Shown here piece after piece: positions 51,974-59,837 of a stretch of DNA of 64,000 nt. A program made the translations under genes and the position numbers. A model generated the notes under the pieces. That model made no database searches, was not told the origin of the DNA, and worked only from the letters and a program-made list of their open reading frames with translations. The first letter of the stretch is position 1. Each line of letters begins with the position of its first letter. Source of the DNA: Soonwooa sp023440705 (GTDB lineage Bacteria > Bacteroidota > Bacteroidia > Flavobacteriales > Weeksellaceae); contig JAEXRP010000077.1 in assembly GCA_023440705.1 (NCBI GenBank), forward strand, positions 1 to 64,000, written 5' to 3'.

Positions 51974-52766
51974 ATGATTCCAAAAATTATTCACTATTGC
52001 TGGTTTGGAAAAAATCCAAAGTCAGAGCTTGGTCAAAAATGTATTGCGAGCTGGAAAAAACACCTCCCCGATTACGAGTTTATGGAGTGGAATGAGGATA
52101 CATTCGACATTAATATAAACCCCTTTGTAAAAGGCGCTTACGAAAAAAAAAAATGGGGTTTTCGTTGCAGATTATGCTAGAGTTTGGGCAGTTAATAAAT
52201 ATGGAGGCTTTAACCTCGATACCGATATGGAAGTCCGCAAGTCTCTAAATGACTTACTAGACACTCGTGCCATCTGCGGCTTCGAAATGGCCAACAAGCC
52301 ATTTTCTGCCTTTTTTGGAGCAGAGCCGAACCACCCCTTCGTTGAAGACATGCAGAAATTCTACGATGAAAAACCTGAATACCAATTAGTTATAAGCACC
52401 GAAACTTTTAACAACATCCTCATAAATAAATATGGTGCAGACCCCTCTAAAGATATTATCCAAAACCTAAAAGAAGGTATAACCTTATACCCCTCTAACT
52501 ACTTTTCAGCTAACATACCTGCTAATTATGTAGTACATTATTACGAAGGAAATTGGCTTGCGGAGCACAAACATTTCTACTCTCAATTGGTGAATTCCTA
52601 TGCAATAGTTAAGCAGTTTATCGAAAATAAGGACTCAAAAACAACTATAAATCACTTAGTGCATCACAATAAAATATTTAATGAAGATATGATTCTTGAC
52701 CAAATTCCTTTAAAATATATAGTGAATTATTGTAAAAAGAAACTTCTTAAAAAAATTGGCTTTTAA
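51974..52766 (+). pseudogene. GT32-type (OCH1-like) glycosyltransferase split by a frameshift
   Basis: The first part (51974-52180) encodes MIPKIIHYCWFGKNPKSELG and on to AYEKKKWGF, then runs into a stop. The family continues FVADYARVW plus GGFNLDTDMEV, and this is found in another frame from about 52160, continuing to 52766. Dropping one base near 52143-52162 restores one protein of about 263 residues with the DxD motif (LDTD). An 11-A run (52143-52153) followed by GGGG and TTTT lies exactly there. It may be a dead gene, a sequencing slip, or a gene switched by homopolymer slippage. The remainder is intact. Confidence 0.8.
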
Positions 52767-52817
52767 AAAAATAATATTTAATTATAAGATAATATTAATT
52801 TTAAAACAAAGAGAACG

Positions 52818-52825
52818 TAAATTTG
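52818..52825 (+). promoter_or_regulatory. Internal promoter -7 element before the epimerase/dehydrogenase pair
   Basis: TAAATTTG matches TAnnTTTG and lies 27 bases before the ATG at 52853. It overlaps an in-frame TTG (52823), so that longer start is unlikely. The -33 region is weak. Confidence 0.5.
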
Positions 52826-52852
52826 CATCTACAATTACATTTAAAAATACAA

Positions 52853-53845
52853 ATGAATTTCAAACCTCAACTCGAAAATAAAAATATACTTGTCACTGGT
52901 GGCGCTGGTTTTATCGGCTCTAACCTTTGCGAGGTTTTACTAGAAAACAATGTCAATGTAACATGTCTTGATAATTTTTCTACTGGGCGTCGTGAGAACC
53001 TCGAAGCTATCAAAAACCATCCTAATTTTACATTAATAGAAGGCGATATCCGCGATCTAGAAACTTGTAAAAAAGCTTGCGAAAACAAAGACTTTGTCCT
53101 TCACCAAGCAGCTTTAGGCTCTGTGCCAAGATCCATCAACGATCCGATCACAAGTAATGATGTTAATGTTGGTGGCTTTCTAAACATGCTTGTCGCTGCA
53201 CGAGATGCTGGTGTCAAGCGCATGGTTTATGCGGCAAGCTCTTCAACTTACGGAGACTCGGAAGCACTTCCCAAAGTTGAAGATCGTATCGGGAAACCTC
53301 TTTCTCCTTATGCTATTACAAAATATGTTAACGAACTTTATGCCGATGTTTTCAAAAAAACTTATGATTTCGATACCATTGGCTTAAGATATTTTAACGT
53401 ATTTGGAAGAAAGCAAAACCCTGGCGGTGCATACGCAGCAGTTATTCCAAAATTTGTGATGCAATTTATGAATAACGAATCTCCAACTATCAATGGTGGT
53501 GGCGAGTATTCTCGTGACTTCACATATATTGACAACGTAATCCAAATGAATCTTTTGGCAATAACGTCTGATAACAAAGACGCTTACAATCAAGTCTATA
53601 ACACAGCTTTTGGTGAAAGAACAACGCTTAATGATTTGGTTAAATACTTAAAAGAATACCTATCCGAATTTGATTCAAAAATTGCGGATGTAGATATCAT
53701 TTATGGAGATTACCGAAAAGGAGACGTTCCACATTCATTAGCTAGTATTGATAAAGCAAAAAATTTATTAAATTACCAACCTCAATTTTCTATGAAAGAT
53801 GGCTTAAAAGAAGCTGTTAAATGGTATTGGGAAAATCTAAAATAA
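52853..53845 (+). CDS. UDP-N-acetylglucosamine 4-epimerase type SDR (TviC/WbpP-like)
   Basis: The 330-residue enzyme (from ATG 52853) has the NAD-binding GGAGFIGSN motif, DNFSTGRRENL, the catalytic SSS/YxxxK set (AASSSTYGD and SPYAITK), and GGGEYSRDFTYIDNV, all typical of the WbpP/TviC epimerase group. It likely interconverts UDP-GlcNAc and UDP-GalNAc or their uronic forms. It lies 4 bases before a UDP-HexNAc dehydrogenase gene, as in Vi-antigen-type loci. The pair would supply a UDP-N-acetylhexosaminuronate to the glycan. Confidence 0.88.
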   Translation: MNFKPQLENKNILVTGGAGFIGSNLCEVLLENNVNVTCLDNFSTGRRENLEAIKNHPNFTLIEGDIRDLETCKKACENKDFVLHQAALGSVPRSINDPITSNDVNVGGFLNMLVAARDAGVKRMVYAASSSTYGDSEALPKVEDRIGKPLSPYAITKYVNELYADVFKKTYDFDTIGLRYFNVFGRKQNPGGAYAAVIPKFVMQFMNNESPTINGGGEYSRDFTYIDNVIQMNLLAITSDNKDAYNQVYNTAFGERTTLNDLVKYLKEYLSEFDSKIADVDIIYGDYRKGDVPHSLASIDKAKNLLNYQPQFSMKDGLKEAVKWYWENLK

Positions 53846-53849
53846 CACA

Positions 53850-55136
53850 ATGACTCACAAAATATCTATTATTGGACTTGGTTATGTAGGCCTACCATTA
53901 GCAAGACTTTTTGCAACCAAATATCCCGTGGTTGGTTTCGATATTAATCAAGCAAGAATCTCAGAACTTCGCCAAGGTATCGACTCAACCTTGGAAGTCG
54001 AAAATAATGTTCTGAAAAGCGCCATTGTTGACCACAATCCAACCGCAACAAACAAAGGTCTTTTTTGCTCTAACGAGCTTAATGACATTGCGGATTCTAA
54101 CATCTACATTGTTACAGTCCCAACGCCTGTTGACAAGAATAACCGTCCAGATCTAACACCGCTTTACAAAGCCAGCGAAACCGTTGCTAAAGTTTTAAAA
54201 AAAGGCGATATCGTAATTTACGAATCCACAGTTTATCCTGGTGTTACTGAGGAAGAGTGTATTCCTGTTTTAGAAAAAAATTCAGGCTTAAAATTTAATG
54301 AAGATTTCTTTGCGGGTTATTCGCCAGAGCGCATCAATCCTGGAGATAAAGAACATACGGTTGAGAAAATCTTAAAAGTAACTTCTGGCTCTAACCCCGA
54401 AATTGGAAAAATCGTTGATGATATTTATAAATCTGTAATTACTGCAGGAACACATCTTGCGCCAACTATTAAAGTTGCTGAAGCGGCTAAAGTTATCGAA
54501 AACTCGCAACGTGACATTAATATTGCTTTCGTTAATGAATTAGCAAAAATATTTAATTTAATGGACATCGACACGCATGATGTTCTTGCTGCAGCTGGCA
54601 CAAAATGGAACTTCCTGCCCTTCAAACCTGGATTGGTTGGAGGGCACTGTATAGGCGTAGATCCTTATTATCTTGCCCAAAAAGCTCAAGAATATGGTTA
54701 TCATCCAGAAATCATCTTGGCTGGTCGTCGCATGAACGATTCTATGGGACATTATGTAGCAAGTGAAGTTGTTAAACAAATGTTGAAAAATGATATTAAA
54801 GTTAACCAATCCAATGTTTTAGTATTAGGTTTCACATTTAAAGAAAACTGTCCTGACGTTAGAAACACGAAGGTTGTTGATGTTATCAAAAATCTAGAAG
54901 ATTACAATATTAAAGTTAATGTTTATGACCCTTGGGCTAACCCAAGTGAAGTTAAGCATGAGTATAACCTCGACACATCTAACCAACTTCCACAAGAGAA
55001 ATTTGACGCAATAGTATTAGCCGTTTCTCATAACGAATTTGAAAATTTAAATTTAAATAATCTTCTTAAAGAAAATGGTGTCATCTATGACGTCAAAGGA
55101 AAGCTTGCTCTCGAGCAAAATATAAAAAGATTGTAA
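53850..55136 (+). CDS. UDP-N-acetylhexosamine 6-dehydrogenase (TviB/WbpO-like)
   Basis: The 428-residue dehydrogenase oxidises C6 of a UDP-HexNAc to the uronate. It has the NAD-binding GLGYVGLPLA at 9-18, GYSPERINPGD near 156-166, and the catalytic Cys at 267 in GGHCIGVDPYY. The GGHCIGVDPY form, rather than GGSCFPKD, separates it from UDP-glucose dehydrogenase (the ugd product). It follows the epimerase gene by 4 bases and ends at a strong two-way terminator. Confidence 0.92.
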   Translation: MTHKISIIGLGYVGLPLARLFATKYPVVGFDINQARISELRQGIDSTLEVENNVLKSAIVDHNPTATNKGLFCSNELNDIADSNIYIVTVPTPVDKNNRPDLTPLYKASETVAKVLKKGDIVIYESTVYPGVTEEECIPVLEKNSGLKFNEDFFAGYSPERINPGDKEHTVEKILKVTSGSNPEIGKIVDDIYKSVITAGTHLAPTIKVAEAAKVIENSQRDINIAFVNELAKIFNLMDIDTHDVLAAAGTKWNFLPFKPGLVGGHCIGVDPYYLAQKAQEYGYHPEIILAGRRMNDSMGHYVASEVVKQMLKNDIKVNQSNVLVLGFTFKENCPDVRNTKVVDVIKNLEDYNIKVNVYDPWANPSEVKHEYNLDTSNQLPQEKFDAIVLAVSHNEFENLNLNNLLKENGVIYDVKGKLALEQNIKRL

Positions 55137-55137
55137 G

Positions 55138-55172
55138 AAAAAAGGCATCAAATTCATTTGATGCCTTTTTTT
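55138..55172. terminator. Bidirectional terminator after the dehydrogenase
   Basis: A perfect 16-bp stem built on GGCATCAAAT/ATTTGATGCC is flanked by A and T tracts. It ends the plus-strand pair and the minus-strand glycosyltransferase gene that meet here. Confidence 0.9.
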
Positions 55173-55176
55173 TATT

Positions 55177-56184
55177 TTAGTCTCCAAAACGTTTTCGGAA
55201 TAATTTATATCCAAGGTTTGTTGGAAGAGAAATGTAAAAATTTTCTTTTTTCTGTTTGGAAGAAAACTCTGAAGAAAAATAATGAGATAAGTTTAGCCCT
55301 TTAAGTTTAGCATAAGCTTTATAGCTATGCTTCCACAATTCTTCATTTTTTTGAGCCTTCCAATTCATCAATAAAGTCATTGCTTTAAAATTGAGTAAGT
55401 ATTTTAGAATTTGTAATTTTCGCGAAGCTACTTTTTCCGATAAATAATAATCGTTAAGTTTATTAGCAATTGTGATCCAATTGTCAAAATGCACTTTTTT
55501 TCGGTTATGAATAACAGATTCCGAGTGCAAATAGTAATTATAGGTTTTCTTTCTTAAAAAAGCAATTTTAGTGAGTTTTAATGCCATTTCGAATGTATGG
55601 AGAGAATCTTGTGCGTACAAACCTTTTGTAAAATAAATTTTATTACTTTTAAGAAAGTCAAGTCGTATCAACTTGTTCCAACTCGACACAGGAAATCCGC
55701 CATCTACCAAGCATTTAAGAATAACATCGTTACCTTTTAGCATATCTTCTTTAACTCTTAAAGGGAAAACATCTACTTCTTGGTACTCTGGCAATTTAAT
55801 CCCTTTGACCTCACCAACAACGACTTCCGCGTTTGTCACTTTTGCTCTTTCTACAAAATCAGCAATAGCTGATGCCTCCAAAGTATCATCACTATCCAAA
55901 AAGAAAATGTAATTGCCTGTCGCCTCATCAATCCCTTTATTTCGAACAACAGAAAGTCCAGAATTCTCGGATAACTCAACAAGCTTCCAATTTTTAAGCT
56001 GATGCTTTTTAATAAAATCCAAAACCAAGATTGCACTATTATCGGGAGTTTTATCATTTACTAAAATAACTTCAATATTAGGATATGTTTGCGATTTTAC
56101 TGACTCCAACGTCTTGATAATAAAACTTTCACATTTGAAAATTGGTATCGAAATCGTTACTTTTTTGTCATTCATGTTATTCAT
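55177..56184 (-). CDS. Family 2 glycosyltransferase on the opposite strand
   Basis: The protein has the GT-A entry TISIPIFKCESFIIKTLESV, VNDKTPDNSAI, and the metal-binding DSDDT motif. It is an inverting or similar sugar transferase of unknown specificity. A longer frame to 56241 exists, but a minus-strand -7 element (56191-56198) lies inside it, so translation probably begins at 56184 or 56175. It runs against the surrounding plus-strand genes and is ended by the shared terminator. Its promoter overlaps the region upstream of the divergent acyltransferase gene. Confidence 0.85.
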   Translation of the reverse strand: MNNMNDKKVTISIPIFKCESFIIKTLESVKSQTYPNIEVILVNDKTPDNSAILVLDFIKKHQLKNWKLVELSENSGLSVVRNKGIDEATGNYIFFLDSDDTLEASAIADFVERAKVTNAEVVVGEVKGIKLPEYQEVDVFPLRVKEDMLKGNDVILKCLVDGGFPVSSWNKLIRLDFLKSNKIYFTKGLYAQDSLHTFEMALKLTKIAFLRKKTYNYYLHSESVIHNRKKVHFDNWITIANKLNDYYLSEKVASRKLQILKYLLNFKAMTLLMNWKAQKNEELWKHSYKAYAKLKGLNLSHYFSSEFSSKQKKENFYISLPTNLGYKLFRKRFGD

Positions 56185-56190
56185 TATCTG

Positions 56191-56227
56191 CAAAATTATC
56201 ATTTTATTTTGGAAAGCAGTATCTTTG
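56191..56227. promoter_or_regulatory. Divergent promoter pair
   Basis: Minus-strand TAATTTTG (56191-56198) serves the glycosyltransferase gene to the left. Plus-strand TATCTTTG (56220-56227) serves the acyltransferase gene to the right. The two -7 elements are only 21 bases apart and face outward, so the promoters share upstream DNA and may interfere with each other. Confidence 0.5.
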
Positions 56228-56244
56228 GACAACACAAACAAAAG

Positions 56245-56793
56245 ATGATGAGTTTTTTAGCAAAAATAATTCTCAAAATTTTAAAAAAAGCTAACCTAAA
56301 AGAGCTATCAAAACACCAAAATACCAACATGAAGATTGGTAATTTTTGTGATTTCAAATTTTACAATGGTTACAAAAGTATAAGCTTTGGTAAGGATATT
56401 AATGTAAGAGACAACTGCCATTTTTTGGTCGGAAAAAATGCTAGTTTAAAAATTGAAAACAATGTGTTTTTTAATAATAACTGTTCCATAAATTGTCTTG
56501 ATAGTATTGAAATTGGAGAAAATACTTTGTTCGGAGAATCTGTTAAGCTCTACGATCACAACCACGAATATCATACAGAATCGAGCTTCGTAGTTGAGCA
56601 TCAAAAATTTACACTTGGATCCATAAAAATTGGGAAAAATTGTTGGTTAGGCAGCAATGTTATTGTACTAAAAGGTGTAACAATAGGCGAAAATACAATT
56701 ATTGGCGCGGGATGCGTTGTTCACAAAGATGTTCCTGCCAATTCGATAATCGTTAATAACCAAGAACACAAAACTTTTTCTAATGGACAATAA
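56245..56793 (+). CDS. Hexapeptide-repeat O-acetyltransferase
   Basis: Counted from ATG 56245 the protein has 182 residues (the next ATG is one codon later); a frame from 56209 begins upstream of the promoter and is rejected. Hexapeptide repeats fill the middle and end, with the DHNHEYH-type active-site His segment and IGKNCWLGSNVIVLKGVTIG near 130-150, as in the maltose/nodulation O-acetyltransferase group. It probably acetylates a sugar of this glycan using acetyl-CoA. The following glycosyltransferase gene overlaps it by 11 bases. Confidence 0.85.
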   Translation: MMSFLAKIILKILKKANLKELSKHQNTNMKIGNFCDFKFYNGYKSISFGKDINVRDNCHFLVGKNASLKIENNVFFNNNCSINCLDSIEIGENTLFGESVKLYDHNHEYHTESSFVVEHQKFTLGSIKIGKNCWLGSNVIVLKGVTIGENTIIGAGCVVHKDVPANSIIVNNQEHKTFSNGQ

Positions 56794-57754
56794 TATGCAG
56801 CCTCTTATTTCTGTGGTAATGTCGGTTTACAATGCTGAAGTATATCTAGAAAAAGCCGTCGAATCTATCATTAATCAAACTTTTAAAGATTTTGAATTTA
56901 TTATCATCGAAGATTGTTCGACAGATAATACATTGCAGATTTTAGAAAATTATGCATCCAATGATTCTAGAATAAGAATAATAAAAAAAGATCAAAACAA
57001 AGGCAACGCTGGATTTATTGAGAATCTAAACATTGGTCTGCAAAATGCAAGAGCAAAGTATATTGCACGAATGGACGCAGACGACATTGCCGACTTAACG
57101 AGATTCGAAAAGCAATATAATTTTTTAGAAAACCATCCTAATATTGACATCGTTGGTGCAAGTATCGAACTAATTACTGAAAGTGACGAACATATAGAAA
57201 CGTGGACAGCAATAGAGAAACATGATGACATTGTAAAACGAATGCCAAAAAAAATCTCCTTGTATCATCCTGTTATTATGTTTCGAAAAGAGTCGACTAA
57301 AGGATACAGAGATAAAGCGCGTTTTTGTGAAGACTACGACATGTATTTCAACATGATTCTTGACGGTAAAAAACTTGCAAACTTAAGTGATGTTTTATTA
57401 AAATACAGAATCCTTGACACTTCTGTTTCTCGAAAAAAATCAAAATTTGAACGATGGCTTTTTGTTGAAAAAATAAGAAGTTTTTATCAGGAACGTATTA
57501 CAAAGAGGCAAGATTCTTATGATAATTTTGATCCTGAAGATTTTTTAAAAATTTTGGAATCAGATTATAAAAATAAACTTTCGGACTTGCTTTTTGCATT
57601 GCAATCATCAATAACATTTAACACAAAAAAAGAAACCGAAATTCTTCTAAAAAAGATAAAGTCTCAATATCCGAGTCAAAGTATCCTAAAATATCAATTA
57701 GCTGATAAATTGCCTTCGAAAATTAAAAAACAATTGATAAAACTAATCAACTAA
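56783..57754 (+). CDS. Family 2 glycosyltransferase
   Basis: The 323-residue GT-A enzyme shows LISVVMSVYNAEVYLEKAVE near 7-26, EDCSTDNT near 46-53, and the metal-binding RMDADDIA near 96-103. The start may be 56783 (overlapping the acetyltransferase gene by 11 bases) or the ATG at 56795. A Lys-rich C-terminal tail has no recognised domain. It precedes the next transferase gene by 2 bases, so acetyltransferase and two transferase genes form one packed unit. Confidence 0.88.
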   Translation: MDNNMQPLISVVMSVYNAEVYLEKAVESIINQTFKDFEFIIIEDCSTDNTLQILENYASNDSRIRIIKKDQNKGNAGFIENLNIGLQNARAKYIARMDADDIADLTRFEKQYNFLENHPNIDIVGASIELITESDEHIETWTAIEKHDDIVKRMPKKISLYHPVIMFRKESTKGYRDKARFCEDYDMYFNMILDGKKLANLSDVLLKYRILDTSVSRKKSKFERWLFVEKIRSFYQERITKRQDSYDNFDPEDFLKILESDYKNKLSDLLFALQSSITFNTKKETEILLKKIKSQYPSQSILKYQLADKLPSKIKKQLIKLIN

Positions 57755-57756
57755 GG

Positions 57757-58785
57757 ATGACTGATATTATTATTAAATCTTTTAACAGACCGCACTATCT
57801 TGATCGTTGTATAAGATCGATTTTACAGAATGTGACTGGCCATTATAGGATTAAAGTTGTTGACGATGGTACACCTCAACAGTATTTAGAAAAAATTGCG
57901 TCTATATATCCCAACATTGACATAGTTAAATCTGAACAGTACAATAATAAAATCCAAGCAATTGATAATAACATAAAAAAGGGTGAAAAAATTGATGGTT
58001 TTTCTATCCCTACTCAATTGTGGATCAACGAAGTAAAAAAATCATCCGACTACGTTCTCGTGACCGAAGATGACGTCTGGGTTAGTACTCCTATTAACAT
58101 TGACGAAATGGTTGACGAGATGAAATCTCATAAAATTCCACTATTAAGACTTGGCTGGTTAGGAAACCCTAATGATGACAAATATTGTGATGTAAAGAAC
58201 CTAACTCCATCGGTTGTGTCAACTATTCCGCAAAAAATGATTACTGGGAACAAATTTTTTATGAATTTATTCTTCTACAACCGTTTTAAAACATTCACAA
58301 TATTATATAAAATGGGACTTGTTGACAACAATACGAAGAAAAAGTATTGGGTGATCAACTCTATCCTGATGGGATTGTATCAAAAAGATTATTGGTTAGC
58401 TATCTGGAAAGATGCTGTAGGAAAAGTTGATGAAAAACAACAACTTAGAAATGCTGCTACATGGTATCACCACAATAAAAAGGCAACGTTCGCAAGAACC
58501 AATGTCGAACATTTGAAAACAACTTTTAAATCTTCAGCAACTGGATCTTACCATGAGTATGGTAATAATTTTGATGTCAACAGAATGAACTTTATCCTAA
58601 ATGAAGCTTGGTATAACGATCAATTTGATCCCATGGAAAATTTTCCTAAAGATTTTTCTGACGATTATATCAAAAGATTTCTAGACCAAGCTAATCATCC
58701 TAATGCTCAATATCAAGAATGGGCAAAATGGTCCGAAAAATTCAAATCACAGTATAGAGATCTAGGAGCTCAAGTCAATGATTAG
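57757..58785 (+). CDS. GT-A-like glycosyltransferase of an unusual subgroup
   Basis: The 342-residue protein begins with TDIIIKSFNRPHYLDRCIRS and has VVDDGTP and the acidic EDDVW motif near 107-111, which takes the place of the usual DxD. The rest, rich in Trp, Tyr and Asn, does not match a common family that I recognise. It is probably a sugar transferase given the fold-like start and position. It ends one base before the convergent acyltransferase gene's stop, with no room for a terminator. Confidence 0.68.
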   Translation: MTDIIIKSFNRPHYLDRCIRSILQNVTGHYRIKVVDDGTPQQYLEKIASIYPNIDIVKSEQYNNKIQAIDNNIKKGEKIDGFSIPTQLWINEVKKSSDYVLVTEDDVWVSTPINIDEMVDEMKSHKIPLLRLGWLGNPNDDKYCDVKNLTPSVVSTIPQKMITGNKFFMNLFFYNRFKTFTILYKMGLVDNNTKKKYWVINSILMGLYQKDYWLAIWKDAVGKVDEKQQLRNAATWYHHNKKATFARTNVEHLKTTFKSSATGSYHEYGNNFDVNRMNFILNEAWYNDQFDPMENFPKDFSDDYIKRFLDQANHPNAQYQEWAKWSEKFKSQYRDLGAQVND

Positions 58786-59835
58786 CTATATCTTAAGAGC
58801 CTTTGTTAAATAGTTGTATACCAAGTACAAAACATAACTTAGCCCTATTAATAATGGCATATAGTAGGAAAACTGTAGCAGACTAAAGTTGGAGAAAATA
58901 TCTATAAATCGAAATTTCCCATTAACGACAAACAAAATCATTGAAATTTCTCCGAAGAAAATTATTATTCTTTTCAGCATCGTTGGACTAGAACCGCTTA
59001 ACCATGAAAACAGCTGAATCAACAATACTGAAACAGCCAAGAAACTAAGTGGAAAAAACACCTCAAAAAACTGCGATAACCCAAACACAATTGTAGCAGC
59101 AAGAACCAACCAACTATTAAATTTCCTAATTTTAAAATGTGCCAAGCAAATTCCTAAAATTACTTCTGGTAGGTGTCCGATAATACTTCCCAACACCGTG
59201 ATATGGCTAGATTTAGTCAAAAAATACCCCACATAGATTATTGAAAAACTAACTACAAATGGAATCCAAATCTTGCTAAACGGAAAACGTGTCACTACTT
59301 TATAGATAATCGGAAATAGTATATACAGTTGTATCATTAATGCAAAAAACCAAAATGGTCCCGTAAACATCCCATATAAGTACCATTCTGTAAAGCTACT
59401 AATCGTAGTACCAAGCAAAAAACTCTTCTTCAGAATTTCATAAGCTGACATCGGTGTACCTTGCAACCACGTAACTGCAACGCAAAATGCGATACCAAAA
59501 AACATTAAAAAGTATATTTTCTTAAGTCTTTGAAAAACAAACTTAATATCGCTTACGGTTTTCTTTTGATATTGTATGCAGAGACCATAAGCACTAAAAA
59601 ATATAAATATTTGAACGCCGTAATGTCCAAGAAATCCAAAAAAAGCAGCAAAGCCATCTTCAAAACTCAAACTTGTTAATTGCTTTAAAAACACAGCAAC
59701 ATTATCGGTCGAAAAACTGGATTCATTTTCAATACCAAAACCCTTTCTCGAATGGAAAAAATTATGAATTACAATCATTAGTATTCCGATTCCTTTAAAA
59801 AATGTCGTTTCTGTTTTAGTGAATAATCCGTTCAT
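58786..59835 (-). CDS. Acyltransferase-3 family membrane protein
   Basis: The 349-residue protein has about ten membrane helices and the family His in GILMIVIHNFFHSRKG (residues 17-32). It lacks an SGNH extension, so it is a stand-alone membrane acyltransferase unlike the 618-residue one. It likely acylates a surface sugar, perhaps with acetyl or succinyl. It starts 2 bases after the phosphoethanolamine-transferase-like gene on the minus strand, so the two form one decoration unit. Its stop abuts the convergent gene. Confidence 0.85.
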   Translation of the reverse strand: MNGLFTKTETTFFKGIGILMIVIHNFFHSRKGFGIENESSFSTDNVAVFLKQLTSLSFEDGFAAFFGFLGHYGVQIFIFFSAYGLCIQYQKKTVSDIKFVFQRLKKIYFLMFFGIAFCVAVTWLQGTPMSAYEILKKSFLLGTTISSFTEWYLYGMFTGPFWFFALMIQLYILFPIIYKVVTRFPFSKIWIPFVVSFSIIYVGYFLTKSSHITVLGSIIGHLPEVILGICLAHFKIRKFNSWLVLAATIVFGLSQFFEVFFPLSFLAVSVLLIQLFSWLSGSSPTMLKRIIIFFGEISMILFVVNGKFRFIDIFSNFSLLQFSYYMPLLIGLSYVLYLVYNYLTKALKI

Positions 59836-59837
59836 AA

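Noticed and set aside
52767..52817. AT-only inverted repeat TAATATT/AATATTA as terminator of the GT32-like gene
   Set aside because: It has no G-C pairs, a long loop and no clear T tail; chance is likely in such AT-rich DNA.
52823..52852. Longer N-terminus of the epimerase starting at TTG
   Set aside because: The TTG lies inside the TAAATTTG promoter element and the extra residues do not fit the family; ATG 52853 is just before the Rossmann strand.
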